Notes under the pieces: model-generated
The model's database searches: none
Told to the model about the DNA's origin: nothing
Seen by the model: only the letters and a program-made list of their open reading frames with translations
Assembly: GCA_963849605.1 (NCBI GenBank)
Contig: CAWKHX010000002.1
Coordinates: 833,281 to 897,280 of the forward strand
Length of the DNA stretch: 64,000 nucleotides
Direction: 5' to 3'
Source of the DNA: DASPHG01 sp963849605
GTDB taxonomy: Bacteria; Actinomycetota; Thermoleophilia; Solirubrobacterales; Thermoleophilaceae
Part shown: piece after piece, positions 43,252-52,187 of the stretch
How the letters are laid out: each line of letters begins with the position of its first letter
Numbering within the stretch: position 1 is the first letter of the stretch
Program-made: the position numbers and the translations under genes

Positions 43252-44496
43252 TTGGCTCGGACGACGATCTTAGTGGCGCTGGCGGCTGCGGCTGCCGTCA
43301 CGCTCGCCCCTCAGACCGCTCTGGGCGCGGAAAACTCCGTGCGCCTCAAGCGGAAGCTGGACGCCGCCATGGCCCAGGCGAGCGCCCGCTCCGGCGCCTA
43401 CGTGTACGACCTGAGCGACCGCGACGGCCTTTTCTCGAGGCGGGCGACCAGGCGGCGGATCGTCGCCTCCAACACAAAGCTGTTCACGACAGCCGCGGCG
43501 CTCAACAAGTTCGGGTCGGCGGGGCGCTTCACCACCGAGGTCGTCGGCGATCGCCTCCCCAACAGCAACGGCGTCGTGCGCGGCGACCTCTACCTGGTGG
43601 GAGGCGGCGACCCCAGCTTCGGGAGCACCTCGTTCGCCGAGCGCGCCTACGGCGGCGGCGGAGCGACGCTCGAGGGCCTCGCGGTCGCGGTCAAGCAGGC
43701 GGGCGTGCGGCGCGTCACGGGGAACGTCCTGGGTGACGAGTCGCTCTTCGACTCTCTCCGCGGCGGGCCCGACTCCGGGTACGGCGTTTCGGAATGGGTC
43801 GGGCCGCTGAGCGCGCTGTCCTACAACCGCGGCCTCGCGCGCGAGAACGGCAGCGCCTTCCAGACACGGCCGCCGGAGTTCGCCGCGAAGAAGCTCAAGC
43901 GTGCGCTGAAGCGCCGCGGGATCCAGATCGAGGGGTCGGCCGGCGTCAGCCAGGCGGGGGCGGGAGCTGAGGAGATCGCCGCCGAGGACTCGATCACGGT
44001 CGGGCGCCTGATCAGATTGACCAACCAGGTCTCCGACAACTTCTTCGCCGAGATGCTCGCCAAGCACCTCGATGCCACGGCGACGCATCCCGGCACCACC
44101 GCCGGTGGCTCGGCGGCCGCCGAGCGCTTCGCGAGCCGCTTCGGCGCCACCGCGAACCTGGTCGACGGCTCGGGCCTCGCGCGCACCAACCGGGCCGCGC
44201 CGCGCGCGGTCGTGCGCTTGTTGCGCGGCATGTACCAGCATCGCGGGTTCGAGCCGTACTACGAGTCCCTCGCACGGGGGCGGGAGCCCGGAACGCTGTC
44301 GGATCGGAACACGAACCAGCGCTGCCGGGCGAAGACGGGCACGATCAGCGGCGTCAGCGCCCTGTCGGGCTACTGCCGGGCCGTCTCGGGGGACCTGATC
44401 GCGTTCTCCATCCTGATGAACGGCGTCGGCTACGGCTACGACAGCGCCCGCCGCATCCAGGACGCGATGACGCAGGTCATCACCAAGTACGGCTGA
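43252..44496 (+). CDS. dacB: D-alanyl-D-alanine carboxypeptidase/endopeptidase, PBP4 (DacB) family
   Basis: About 414 aa. Signal peptide with the long hydrophobic run ILVALAAAAAVTLAPQTALG. S-x-x-K active site in VASNTKLFTTAAALNKFG; S-x-N in TNQVSDNFFAEML; K-T-G in RCRAKTGTISGVSALSG. GGGDPSF is typical of the S13 peptidase family. It trims or cuts peptidoglycan peptides outside the membrane. The start is uncertain: TTG 43252 or TTG 43243, both beside the divergent patatin ATG; no clear ribosome-binding site. Confidence 0.88.
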   Translation: MARTTILVALAAAAAVTLAPQTALGAENSVRLKRKLDAAMAQASARSGAYVYDLSDRDGLFSRRATRRRIVASNTKLFTTAAALNKFGSAGRFTTEVVGDRLPNSNGVVRGDLYLVGGGDPSFGSTSFAERAYGGGGATLEGLAVAVKQAGVRRVTGNVLGDESLFDSLRGGPDSGYGVSEWVGPLSALSYNRGLARENGSAFQTRPPEFAAKKLKRALKRRGIQIEGSAGVSQAGAGAEEIAAEDSITVGRLIRLTNQVSDNFFAEMLAKHLDATATHPGTTAGGSAAAERFASRFGATANLVDGSGLARTNRAAPRAVVRLLRGMYQHRGFEPYYESLARGREPGTLSDRNTNQRCRAKTGTISGVSALSGYCRAVSGDLIAFSILMNGVGYGYDSARRIQDAMTQVITKYG

Positions 44497-44527
44497 TTTC
44501 TAAGGGGGTCAGACCCCCTTTAGAAAA
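44497..44527. terminator. Bidirectional terminator overlapping the ligA 3' end
   Basis: TTTCTAAGGGGGT and ACCCCCTTTAGAAA form a near-perfect inverted repeat (one extra T) with loop CAG, between the dacB stop (44494-44496) and ligA, whose last codons and TGA (44509-44511) lie inside it. A/T tracts flank both sides, so it can terminate transcripts from both convergent genes. Confidence 0.8.
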
Positions 44528-46527
44528 CTCAGCAGTCTTGGCTCGTCGATGACCTCCGTGCCGATCTTCTGCGCCTTGTTCCACTTCGAGCCGCCCGGGT
44601 CGGCGCCGGCCACCAGGTAGTCGGTCTTCTTCGACACCGACGCGGTGACCTTGCCCCCGGCCGCTTCGATCCGCTCCGTCGCCTCCTCGCGCGACATGCC
44701 GGGCAGCGTGCCCGTGATCACGAAGGTCTTGCCCGCGAGCGGCCCGACCGTGCCGGGCGCGGGCCCCTTCTCCTCGAACTTGAGGCCCCGCGCGCGCAGC
44801 CGCTCGATGATTTCGCGCGTCCGCTTCTCGGCCAGCGTCGCCGCGAGCTGCTCGGCCAGGATCGGCCCGATGCCCTCGGTCTCGGCGATCTGCTCGGGAT
44901 CCGCCTCGAGCAGCGCGTCGATCGTGCGGAAGTGGGCGGTCAGCTTGCGCGCGTTGACGCCGCCGATGCCCGCGATGCCGAGCGCCGAGAGGACGCGGTA
45001 GAACGGCTGCTCCTTCGACGCCTCGATCGCCTGCAGGAGGTTGTTCGCCGAGATCTCACCGAAGCCTTCGAGCTCGACCAGCCGGTCGGCGGTCAGCTCG
45101 TAGATGTCGGCGACATTCTCGATCACGCCCTCCTTCAGGAACTGCATCGCACGCTCCTCACCGAGGCCGTCGATGTCCATCGCGTAGACGAAGTGCTTGA
45201 CCGCCTGGAAGACCTGGCCCGGGCACGCCTCCCGGTTCGGGCAGATCGTCCAGACGCCGCCGTCGGGCTTCACGGTCGGCGTGCCGCACGCCGGGCACTT
45301 CTTCGGCGGCCGCGGCCGACGCGAGCGCTTCTTGTTGCGCTGAGCCTTCGGCGTCGGGGAGACGACCTGCGGGATCACGTCGCCCGCCCTCATCACGATC
45401 ACCTCGTCGCCGTCGCGCACGTCCTTGCGCTTGAGGTCCTCCTCGTTGTGGAGCGTGGCGAGCTTCACCGTCACGCCCGACACCTGCACCGGCTCGAGGT
45501 TCGCGAACGGGACCATGTGGCCGGTGCGGCCTACGTTCCACATCACCTCTCGTAGGGTCGTGGTGGCGGTCATCGGCGCGAACTTCCACGCGATCGCGCC
45601 GCGCGGCTCACGCCCCACGACGCCGAGCCGTCGCTGGAGGGCGAGGTCGTTCACCTTTACGACGACGCCGTCTGTCTCGTAGTCGAGCTTCTCTCGCCGC
45701 TCCTCCCAGCCGCGGCACGTGGCGATCACCTGGTCGATCTCGTCGTGAAGCTCGATCTCCGGGTTCACCTTGAAGCCGCGCTCCTTGAGCCACATGAGCG
45801 ACTCGTAGTGCTCGGCGAAGTCGACCCCACGGTTGGCGCCGACGCTGTAGCACCAGATCGACAGCGGCCGCGACCGCGCCACCTCCGGGTCGAGCTGGCG
45901 GATCGAGCCCGCGGCGGCGTTGCGCGGGTTCGCGAACGTGGATTCCCCCGCGGCGGCCCGCTGCTCGTTCAGCTCGGCGAAGGTGGACCGCGCCATGTAG
46001 ATCTCGCCCCTGACCTCGAGCAGCTCCGGCGCGTCATCGATCCGCAGCGGGACGGTCTTGATCTGCCGGACGTTCTGCGTGACGTCCTCGCCGATCTCGC
46101 CGTCGCCCCGGGTGGCGCCGCGCACCAGGACACCGTTCTCGTACACGAGCGAGATAGCGAGGCCGTCCACCTTCGGCTCGGTGACGTACTGGATCCGGGC
46201 GTCCTCGACGCCCTCCTTCTTGAGACGCCTGTCGGTGCGCGTGACCCACGCGTTCAGCTCCTCCTCGTTGCGCGCGTTCGCGAGTGAGAGCATCGGCTCG
46301 AGGTGTTGGACCTGCTCGAACTTCTCGAGCGGCTTGCCACCCACGCGCTGGGTGGGCGAGTCGGGGGTGCGGAGTTCGGGGTGGGCATCCTCGAGCGCGC
46401 GCAGCTCGTTCAGGAGCGCGTCGTACTCGTCGTCCCCGATCTCGGGGTCGTCGAGGACGTAGTAGCGGTTGCCGTGGTACTCGAGGACGCGCCGCAGCTC
46501 GGCGGCGCGGTCAGCCGCGGCGCTCAA
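44509..46527 (-). CDS. ligA: NAD-dependent DNA ligase
   Basis: 672 aa, standard bacterial LigA. The adenylation lysine is in TEPKVDGLAIS (Lys 119). OB-fold (GAIAWKFAP, VGRTGHMVPFANLEPV), Cys4 zinc finger (CPACGTPTV, CPNREACPGQ), helix-hairpin-helix repeats (about 500-580) and a C-terminal BRCT domain (FVITGTLPGMSREEATERIE). Seals nicks in replication and repair. TTG start at 46527 overlaps the surE stop as TTGA. Last gene of the operon. Confidence 0.97.
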   Translation of the reverse strand: MSAAADRAAELRRVLEYHGNRYYVLDDPEIGDDEYDALLNELRALEDAHPELRTPDSPTQRVGGKPLEKFEQVQHLEPMLSLANARNEEELNAWVTRTDRRLKKEGVEDARIQYVTEPKVDGLAISLVYENGVLVRGATRGDGEIGEDVTQNVRQIKTVPLRIDDAPELLEVRGEIYMARSTFAELNEQRAAAGESTFANPRNAAAGSIRQLDPEVARSRPLSIWCYSVGANRGVDFAEHYESLMWLKERGFKVNPEIELHDEIDQVIATCRGWEERREKLDYETDGVVVKVNDLALQRRLGVVGREPRGAIAWKFAPMTATTTLREVMWNVGRTGHMVPFANLEPVQVSGVTVKLATLHNEEDLKRKDVRDGDEVIVMRAGDVIPQVVSPTPKAQRNKKRSRRPRPPKKCPACGTPTVKPDGGVWTICPNREACPGQVFQAVKHFVYAMDIDGLGEERAMQFLKEGVIENVADIYELTADRLVELEGFGEISANNLLQAIEASKEQPFYRVLSALGIAGIGGVNARKLTAHFRTIDALLEADPEQIAETEGIGPILAEQLAATLAEKRTREIIERLRARGLKFEEKGPAPGTVGPLAGKTFVITGTLPGMSREEATERIEAAGGKVTASVSKKTDYLVAGADPGGSKWNKAQKIGTEVIDEPRLLSFLKGV

Positions 46528-47333
46528 ACCTCTTTGGCCGCCGGCTGCAGCAGCCGGTCGAGGTCGAAGTCGCCGAGCTCCTCTAGGCCCGGATGGTGCG
46601 TGAGGTCGAAGTGCAGCGGAGTGACGGAGATGTAGCCGTCGGCGATGGCGGCGAAGTCGGAGCCATCCTCGTGGTGGTAGCTCGGGTCGTCGCCGTAGAT
46701 CCGGTACAGCCGGCGGTTCCCCTCCTCCTCGGCGAGGTGGAGCTCGTCGCGGTAGATCCGCTTCCCGAGCTTGCAGACCTTCGCGCCCTTGGCGTCGCCG
46801 TGCGGGCAGTTGACGTTCAGCAGCGTGCCCTTGGGAATGGGCACGTCGTCCAGCTCGTCCACGACGCGGGCGATAAACGCTGCCGCCTGCTCGAAGTCGA
46901 ACCGGTCGCCGAGGCGGAAATCCATCTCGCCCTTCCGCGACTGCTGCGACACCGCGATCGCCGGGATTCCGAGGACGACGCCCTCGAGCGCGGCCGCGAC
47001 GGTTCCCGAGTACGTGATGTCGTCGCCGAGGTTGGCGCCGTGGTTGATGCCCGAGATGATCAGCTCCGGCTGGAACTCGACCAGGCCGAGCGCCGCGAAG
47101 CGCACGCAGTCGACGGGCGTGCCGTCGGTGGCGAAGCCCGTCGTCCCGTCGCCGAAGTCGATCTCCTCGACCCAGAGCGGCCGGCGGGTCGTGATGCTGC
47201 GCGCCGTGGCGCTCCGGTTCGAGTCTGGGGCGATCACCGCCAGCTCGATGTCCGGCAGCTCGAGCAGCGCGCGCCGCATGTGGTTCAGGCCGGTGGCCTG
47301 AATGCCGTCGTCGTTTGTCAACAACACCTTCAT
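46524..47333 (-). CDS. surE: 5'/3'-nucleotidase SurE
   Basis: 269 aa. MKVLLTNDDGIQATGL holds the N-D-D metal site. APDSNRSATARSIT, GTPVDCVRFA and SGINHGANLGDDITYSGTVA are all SurE signatures. Metal-dependent nucleoside-monophosphate phosphatase. ATG 47333 overlaps the truA stop (ATGA) and its own stop overlaps the ligA TTG. Confidence 0.96.
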   Translation of the reverse strand: MKVLLTNDDGIQATGLNHMRRALLELPDIELAVIAPDSNRSATARSITTRRPLWVEEIDFGDGTTGFATDGTPVDCVRFAALGLVEFQPELIISGINHGANLGDDITYSGTVAAALEGVVLGIPAIAVSQQSRKGEMDFRLGDRFDFEQAAAFIARVVDELDDVPIPKGTLLNVNCPHGDAKGAKVCKLGKRIYRDELHLAEEEGNRRLYRIYGDDPSYHHEDGSDFAAIADGYISVTPLHFDLTHHPGLEELGDFDLDRLLQPAAKEV

Positions 47334-48052
47334 GGATACGTCACCCTTACAAGGTAGAGACCGTGTGCTGGCGCGGTCTCCCCCGCATCGGTGCGCGGCC
47401 GGCCCGAGAGAAGGCGCTCGAAGGCATCGACCTGCATCCGGCCACGGGCAACCTCCAGCATCGTCCCGACGAGTATCCGCACCTGGCTGCGCATGAAGCT
47501 CGGCGCCTCGATCCGGAACTCCAACACGTGCTCCGCCGGGTCTACCCACGCGGCTCCGGTGATGTTGCGCTCGAAGTGGACGTGCTTCGTCTGGGTGCGC
47601 GTGAAGGCCGTGAGGTCGTGCTTACCGGGAAGGAGCACCGCGCAGGCGTCGAGCGCCCCACGGTCGAGCGGCTGCGGCCAGTGGAGCGCGCGGCCGCGCT
47701 CGAACGGCGACAGCGGGTCGCGCGTATAGAGGCGGTAGGCGTAGGCGCGCGCGGTCGCGTCCCGGCGGGCGTCGAAGCCGTCGGGGACGGGCTCGCTCTC
47801 GAGCACGCGGACGTCCGGCGGCAGGTTGCCGTTCCACGCGCCCAAAGGCAGCGGCGCGCCGGAATGGCTGGCCACCTGGCCGAGAGCGTGCACGCCGGCG
47901 TCCGTCCTCCCCGCGACCGTGAGCTCGACAGGCTCGCCCCGGACCGCCGCCAGCACCTCCTCCATCACTGCCTGGATCGTGCGCTGGCCCTCCTGCCGCG
48001 CCCAGCCCGCGAAGCGCGAACCGTCGTACTCGATGAGGAGCCTTGCCGTCAG
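47330..48052 (-). CDS. truA: tRNA pseudouridine synthase A, apparent CTG start
   Basis: About 240 aa. RLLIEYDGSRFAGWARQEGQ is the conserved N-terminus, GRTDAGVHALGQVA contains the catalytic Asp, and FMRSQVRILVGTMLEVARG is the C-terminal motif. Makes pseudouridine at tRNA positions 38-40. The N-terminal strand has no ATG/GTG/TTG; the only plausible start is CTG 48052, overlapping the upstream TGA as CTGA. A start at the internal ATG (47968) would delete that conserved strand. Confidence 0.9.
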   Translation of the reverse strand: MTARLLIEYDGSRFAGWARQEGQRTIQAVMEEVLAAVRGEPVELTVAGRTDAGVHALGQVASHSGAPLPLGAWNGNLPPDVRVLESEPVPDGFDARRDATARAYAYRLYTRDPLSPFERGRALHWPQPLDRGALDACAVLLPGKHDLTAFTRTQTKHVHFERNITGAAWVDPAEHVLEFRIEAPSFMRSQVRILVGTMLEVARGRMQVDAFERLLSGRPRTDAGETAPAHGLYLVRVTYP

Positions 48053-48858
48053 CCGCGCTTCCGGGCGACGACCAGCAGGTACTCGCTCTGGATCCTTATC
48101 GAGCCGTCGTCCGCCTGATTGAACTCATTCATGAGGTCCCGGAACCGGCGCATCGCCTCGTCGTAGCGCTCCGGGCCGAGAGCCTGCCTCATCGCAACCT
48201 GAGGGCCGTTCGTTTCCATCGCCGCAATCGCCGCGTCGATGGAATCGAACTCGAAGGGGACCGTCCGGCGCTCCAGCTCGAGCGTGCCGGCAAGGCCTTC
48301 GAAGCGCTGCTGTACGACCTCCTCGATCCCCCACTCGACGGGCGCCGGGATTCCTGCCGGGCGAGGGACGAACTCGTTGAACAGGCCGAACATCCGACCG
48401 GAGAACCCGTCCGGCACCCAGTTGGCCATCCCCACCGTGTTCCCGGGCCGCGTGACGCGGAAGAGCTCCTTCGCAACGCGCTCGGGCCGCGGCGCGAACA
48501 TCGCGGCGAAGACCGAAGCGGTGCAGTCGAAGCGGTCGTCCTCAAACGGGAGCTCCTCGGCGTCGGCCTCGACCCACTCGATATCGACTCCCTCGGCGAC
48601 GGCGCGCTCCTTGCCCCGCTCCATCAACTTCGGCGTGAGGTCGGAGGCCACTACGCCCGCTCCCTCCGCCGCGGCCAGCAGCGCGAGGTTGCCCGTGCCC
48701 GCGCCTACGTCGAGCACCTCCTGCCCCGCCGACACCGCGCACGCGTCGATCACGTCGCGGCTGGCCGGCAGCGTGAGCCGCTCGATCGGGGAATAGTCGC
48801 CCAAGCTCCATAACGCCTTGGTCCCCTCCTTGAGCGCTGCGTAGTCTGGCTCGGTCAC
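48049..48858 (-). CDS. Class I SAM-dependent methyltransferase
   Basis: 269 aa from GTG 48858. Motif I VLDVGAGTGNLALLAA, motif II VVASDLTPKLME, DAEELPFEDDRFD, then a ubiquinone/menaquinone-type MT body. Substrate unknown. First gene of the four-gene chain MT-truA-surE-ligA, each pair joined by a 4-nt overlap. Confidence 0.85.
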   Translation of the reverse strand: MTEPDYAALKEGTKALWSLGDYSPIERLTLPASRDVIDACAVSAGQEVLDVGAGTGNLALLAAAEGAGVVASDLTPKLMERGKERAVAEGVDIEWVEADAEELPFEDDRFDCTASVFAAMFAPRPERVAKELFRVTRPGNTVGMANWVPDGFSGRMFGLFNEFVPRPAGIPAPVEWGIEEVVQQRFEGLAGTLELERRTVPFEFDSIDAAIAAMETNGPQVAMRQALGPERYDEAMRRFRDLMNEFNQADDGSIRIQSEYLLVVARKRG

Positions 48859-48957
48859 GGCGGCGAACCTATCGCAGCGTGGACCAGTCCGCCCGGACCC
48901 GCGCATATCGCGGATTGGAGCGGAATCGTGCGCCGAATGTCATGAGACCATTGACTC

Positions 48958-49260
48958 ATGGAGCCAGTGGTGATCGCCGCAACGATGTGGCTCATGGTCA
49001 GCCTCGCGTTCATCCTGAATGCCTTGCGCGCGCCGCTATGGCTGATCCGGGTTCCGCTCGGCGTCCTTGCCGCTGAGTTCGTGTTGACGATCGTCGCCTT
49101 TTACGACGCTGAATGCGATGGCGGCCCGTGCGAGGGATCTCAGGGGCTGCATGGTGGGTCGCTCACGGCGATCCAGTACGTGCTCCCTGGAGCTGCAGTC
49201 GCGTTCACGTTCTATGCGATCGCCTACGGGCTGCGCCGTCACCGGCGCGCGGCAAGCTAG
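48958..49260 (+). CDS. Small membrane protein (100 aa, three TM)
   Basis: Hydrophobic segments at about residues 4-22, 28-47 and 72-91, with a loop containing two cysteines (AECDGGPCEG), possibly disulfide-linked outside the membrane. C-terminus basic. No family recognised. Its TAG stop shares CTAG with the rplQ stop. Confidence 0.6.
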   Translation: MEPVVIAATMWLMVSLAFILNALRAPLWLIRVPLGVLAAEFVLTIVAFYDAECDGGPCEGSQGLHGGSLTAIQYVLPGAAVAFTFYAIAYGLRRHRRAAS

Positions 49261-49610
49261 ATCAGCTCGAGGAAGACCATCTCGGTCGCGTCCGAGCGGC
49301 GCGGGCCGAGCTTCAGGATGCGCGTGTAGCCGCCCTCGCGGTCGGCGTAGCGCGGGCCGATCTCCTCGAACAGCTTGTAGACCACGAACTTGTCCTGGCC
49401 GAGCTTCGCCATCGCCTGGCGGCGCGCGTGGTGGTCACCCCGCTTGGCGAGCGTGATCAGCTTCTCGACCTCCGGCTTCACGGCCTTCGCCTTCGCCTCG
49501 GTCGTCTTGATGCGCTCGTGGTCGATCACCTCGCGCGCGAGGTTCATGAACAACGCCTTGCGATGCGAGGCGCTCCGCGAGAGCTTTCTGCGGTCCTGCC
49601 GGTGGCGCAT
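49257..49610 (-). CDS. rplQ: 50S ribosomal protein L17
   Basis: 117 aa. RKLSRSASHRKALFMNLARE and RIKTTEAKAKAVKPEVEKLI are the L17 signature; ends with the usual YTRILKLGPRRSDATEMVFL. Normal length, no extension. Last gene of the alpha operon, 12 nt after rpoA. Confidence 0.97.
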   Translation of the reverse strand: MRHRQDRRKLSRSASHRKALFMNLAREVIDHERIKTTEAKAKAVKPEVEKLITLAKRGDHHARRQAMAKLGQDKFVVYKLFEEIGPRYADREGGYTRILKLGPRRSDATEMVFLELI

Positions 49611-49622
49611 GGGGCCCGCAGA

Positions 49623-50609
49623 CTACCCGGGACGCAGGGACATGCCCCGAGCCTCGAGGGTCTCGATCACCTCTTCGATCGACTTGCGGCCGAAGTTCGG
49701 GATCGCGTTCAGCTCGGACTCCGACTTCTGCAGCAGGTCGCCGACGGTCTGGATGCCCGCGCGCTTCAGGCAGTTGTACGAGCGCACGCCGAGCTCGAGC
49801 TCCTCGATCAGGATCTCGTCCATGCCGTCGGGCGCCCGCCCGCCGGCAGCACCGACCGCGCCGACCCCGGCGCCGTCGCCGAGCGCGGCGGCCGCGGCGG
49901 CTCCGTCGCCGCGGAGCGCCTCGACCCGGTCCGGGTCGCTGAAGATCGCGAGCGACTTGATCAGGATCTCCGCCGCCTCGCGCAGTGCAGCGTGCGGATC
50001 GACCGAGCCGTCGGTCTCGATGTCGAGCGTCAGCTTGTCGTAGTCCGTGCGCTGGCCGACACGAGCGGCCTCGACGTTGTACGCCACGCGCTTGACGGGC
50101 GAGAAGATCGAGTCGATCGGGATGACGCCGATCGGCTGATCGTCGCTCTTGTTGTCCTCGGCCGGGGAGTAGCCGCGGCCGTGCCCGATCGTGAGGTACA
50201 TCTCGAGCTTCGTCTTCTTCTCGAGCGTCGCGATGTGTTCGTCCGGGTTGAGGATCTCGACACCCGAGGGGAGGTCGATGTCCTTCGCCGTGATCTCACC
50301 GGGGCCGGAGACGACCAGGGGAGCCTCGATCTCAGCCGCATCGGAGTGCATGCGGCAGACGATCTCCTTCAGGTTCAGGACGATGTCGGTGACGTCTTCG
50401 GTCACGCCGGCGATGGTCGAGAACTCGTGGGCCACCCCCTCGATCCGAACGCTCGTCACGGCGGCGCCGGCGAGCGAGGAGAGCAGCACGCGGCGCAGCG
50501 AGGCGCCGAACGTGTAGCCGAAGCCGCGATCGAGCGGCTCGATCGTGAATGTGCCGCGGTTGTCGCTGACTTCCTCGGCTGTGATTTGGGGTGTCTGGAA
50601 CTCGAGCAT
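49623..50609 (-). CDS. rpoA: DNA-directed RNA polymerase alpha subunit
   Basis: 328 aa. N-terminal dimerisation domain (RGTFTIEPLDRGFGYTFGAS, LRRVLLSSLAGAAVTSVRIE) and C-terminal HhH domain (LELGVRSYNCLKRAGIQTVG, GRKSIEEVIETLEARGMSL). The Ala/Gly-rich linker (GDGAAAAAALGDGAGVGAVG) is unusually low-complexity. The alphaCTD binds UP elements and activators. Confidence 0.97.
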   Translation of the reverse strand: MLEFQTPQITAEEVSDNRGTFTIEPLDRGFGYTFGASLRRVLLSSLAGAAVTSVRIEGVAHEFSTIAGVTEDVTDIVLNLKEIVCRMHSDAAEIEAPLVVSGPGEITAKDIDLPSGVEILNPDEHIATLEKKTKLEMYLTIGHGRGYSPAEDNKSDDQPIGVIPIDSIFSPVKRVAYNVEAARVGQRTDYDKLTLDIETDGSVDPHAALREAAEILIKSLAIFSDPDRVEALRGDGAAAAAALGDGAGVGAVGAAGGRAPDGMDEILIEELELGVRSYNCLKRAGIQTVGDLLQKSESELNAIPNFGRKSIEEVIETLEARGMSLRPG

Positions 50610-50668
50610 GGTGGTGGTTTCCTTCGCGTCGCTTACCGCCGCGCCGGCTTCCGGGCGCGGACTGGTGA

Positions 50669-51289
50669 TTACTTCGAGTAGAGCTCGACGATCAGCTGCT
50701 CCTGCACCGGAGCCGCGATTTCCTCGCGCTCCGGAAGGCGCAGCACCTTCGCGGTAAGACCATCGTGGTCGGCCTGCAGCCAGGCCGGAACTGCTGACGT
50801 GAGGTCGGTCGCCTCACGGATGACGTTATCGGCACCCGATCCGGCCTTGACGGCGATCACGTCGTCCGGCCGCACCTGGTACGAGGGAATGTTCACGCGC
50901 CGGCCGTTCACGGTCCAATGGCCGTGCAGGACGAGCTGGCGCGCCTGGCGCCGGGAGGCGGCGAATCCGAGCCGGACCAGGACGTTGTCCAGCCGCGTCT
51001 CGAGGAGGCGGAGCAGGTTCTCGCCCGTAACGCCCGGCTGGCGCGAGGCCTTCGAGTAGTAGCCGCGGAACTGCTTCTCGAGCACGCCGTAGTAGCGGCG
51101 CGCCTTCTGCTTCTCGCGCAGCTGCACTCGGTACTCCGACTGCTTCTGGCGTCCGCGGCCGTGGTCGCCCGGCGGGTAGTTGCGCCGCTCGACGGCGCAC
51201 TTGTCGGTCAGGCAGCGCTCGCCCTTGAGGAACAGCTTCTGTCCCTCGCGGCGGCACTGCTTGCACTGCGGGCCGGAGTCGCGCGCCAT
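50669..51289 (-). CDS. rpsD: 30S ribosomal protein S4 (zinc form)
   Basis: 206 aa. The N-terminus has four cysteines (CKQCRREG, CLTDKCAVERR), the zinc-binding C+ form. S4 domain LVRLGFAASRRQARQLVLHG, VNGRRVNIPSYQVRPDDVI. Primary binder of the 16S 5' domain. ATG 51289, 2 nt after rpsK. Confidence 0.97.
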   Translation of the reverse strand: MARDSGPQCKQCRREGQKLFLKGERCLTDKCAVERRNYPPGDHGRGRQKQSEYRVQLREKQKARRYYGVLEKQFRGYYSKASRQPGVTGENLLRLLETRLDNVLVRLGFAASRRQARQLVLHGHWTVNGRRVNIPSYQVRPDDVIAVKAGSGADNVIREATDLTSAVPAWLQADHDGLTAKVLRLPEREEIAAPVQEQLIVELYSK

Positions 51290-51291
51290 GC

Positions 51292-51690
51292 CTAGACCCT
51301 CCGTCGCTTCCGCGGCCGGCAGCCGTTGTGCGCCTGGGGCGTCACGTCGCGGATCGAGGTGATCTCGAGGCCTGCCGCCTGGAGCGAGCGAATCGCCGTC
51401 TCGCGCCCGGAGCCCGGGCCCTTCACGAACACCTCCACCTTCTGGAGCCCCTGCTCCATGCCCTTGCGGGCGGCGGCATCTGCCGTCACCTGGGCGGCGA
51501 AGGGGGTGGACTTGCGCGAGCCCTTGAAGCCGGCGCCGCCGGCGGACTCCCACGCGATCACGTTCCCCTCTCGGTCCGTGAGCGAGACGATCGTGTTGTT
51601 GAAGCTGGTCTTGATGTGCGCCTGCCCGAACGGGATGTTCTTGCGGACCTTCCGCCGTCCGCCGCGCCTGGCTGGTTTCTGAGCGGCCAT
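51292..51690 (-). CDS. rpsK: 30S ribosomal protein S11
   Basis: 132 aa. HIKTSFNNTIVSLTDREGNV, SAGGAGFKGSRKSTPFAAQV and the invariant C-terminus TPQAHNGCRPRKRRRV. Part of the 30S platform. Start shares a base with the rpsM stop. Confidence 0.97.
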   Translation of the reverse strand: MAAQKPARRGGRRKVRKNIPFGQAHIKTSFNNTIVSLTDREGNVIAWESAGGAGFKGSRKSTPFAAQVTADAAARKGMEQGLQKVEVFVKGPGSGRETAIRSLQAAGLEITSIRDVTPQAHNGCRPRKRRRV

Positions 51691-52073
51691 TACTTCTTCG
51701 TGACCTTCTTCTTGCCGGCCACCTGCATGCGCCTCGGCCCCTTGCGCGAGCGGGCATTTGTCTTCGTGCGCTGGCCGTTTACGGGCAGCCCGCGGCGATG
51801 CCGCACCCCGCGGTAGGCGCCGATCTCCATCAGGCGCTTGACGTCCTGGGAGCGCTCACGGCGCAGGTCGCCCTCGACGGTCAGATCGTTGTCGATCATC
51901 TCGCGGAGCTTCACAACCTCGTCGTCGGTCAGGTCCTTGACGTAGGTGTTGGGGTCTACCCCGGTCTTCTTGAGGAGCTCCTGCGACTGCGACCGGCCGA
52001 CCCCGTAGATGTAGGTGAGCCCGATCTCAACCCGCTTGTTGAGTGGGATGTTTATCCCTGCAATGCGCGCCAT
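51690..52073 (-). CDS. rpsM: 30S ribosomal protein S13
   Basis: 127 aa. MARIAGINIPLNKRVEIGLT, YIYGVGRSQSQELLKKTGVD and the C-terminal RGLPVNGQRTKTNARSRKGP. Binds the 30S head and contacts the 50S. Follows rpmJ with no gap. Confidence 0.97.
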   Translation of the reverse strand: MARIAGINIPLNKRVEIGLTYIYGVGRSQSQELLKKTGVDPNTYVKDLTDDEVVKLREMIDNDLTVEGDLRRERSQDVKRLMEIGAYRGVRHRRGLPVNGQRTKTNARSRKGPRRMQVAGKKKVTKK

Positions 52074-52187
52074 TCAGCCCTGCTTCTGCTTGTGCCGCGG
52101 GTTCTGACAGATCACGAGGACCGCGCCGTGGCGGCGGATGATCTTGCACTTCTCGCACATCGGCTTGACTGAGGCTCGGACCTTCAT
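52074..52187 (-). CDS. rpmJ: 50S ribosomal protein L36 (zinc form)
   Basis: 37 aa: MKVRASVKPMCEKCKIIRRH, then CQNPRHKQKQG. The C-x2-C...C-x4-H zinc ribbon is complete. ATG 52187 has GGAGCG upstream. The 85 nt before it (52188-52272) hold no infA, which normally sits here. Confidence 0.95.
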   Translation of the reverse strand: MKVRASVKPMCEKCKIIRRHGAVLVICQNPRHKQKQG

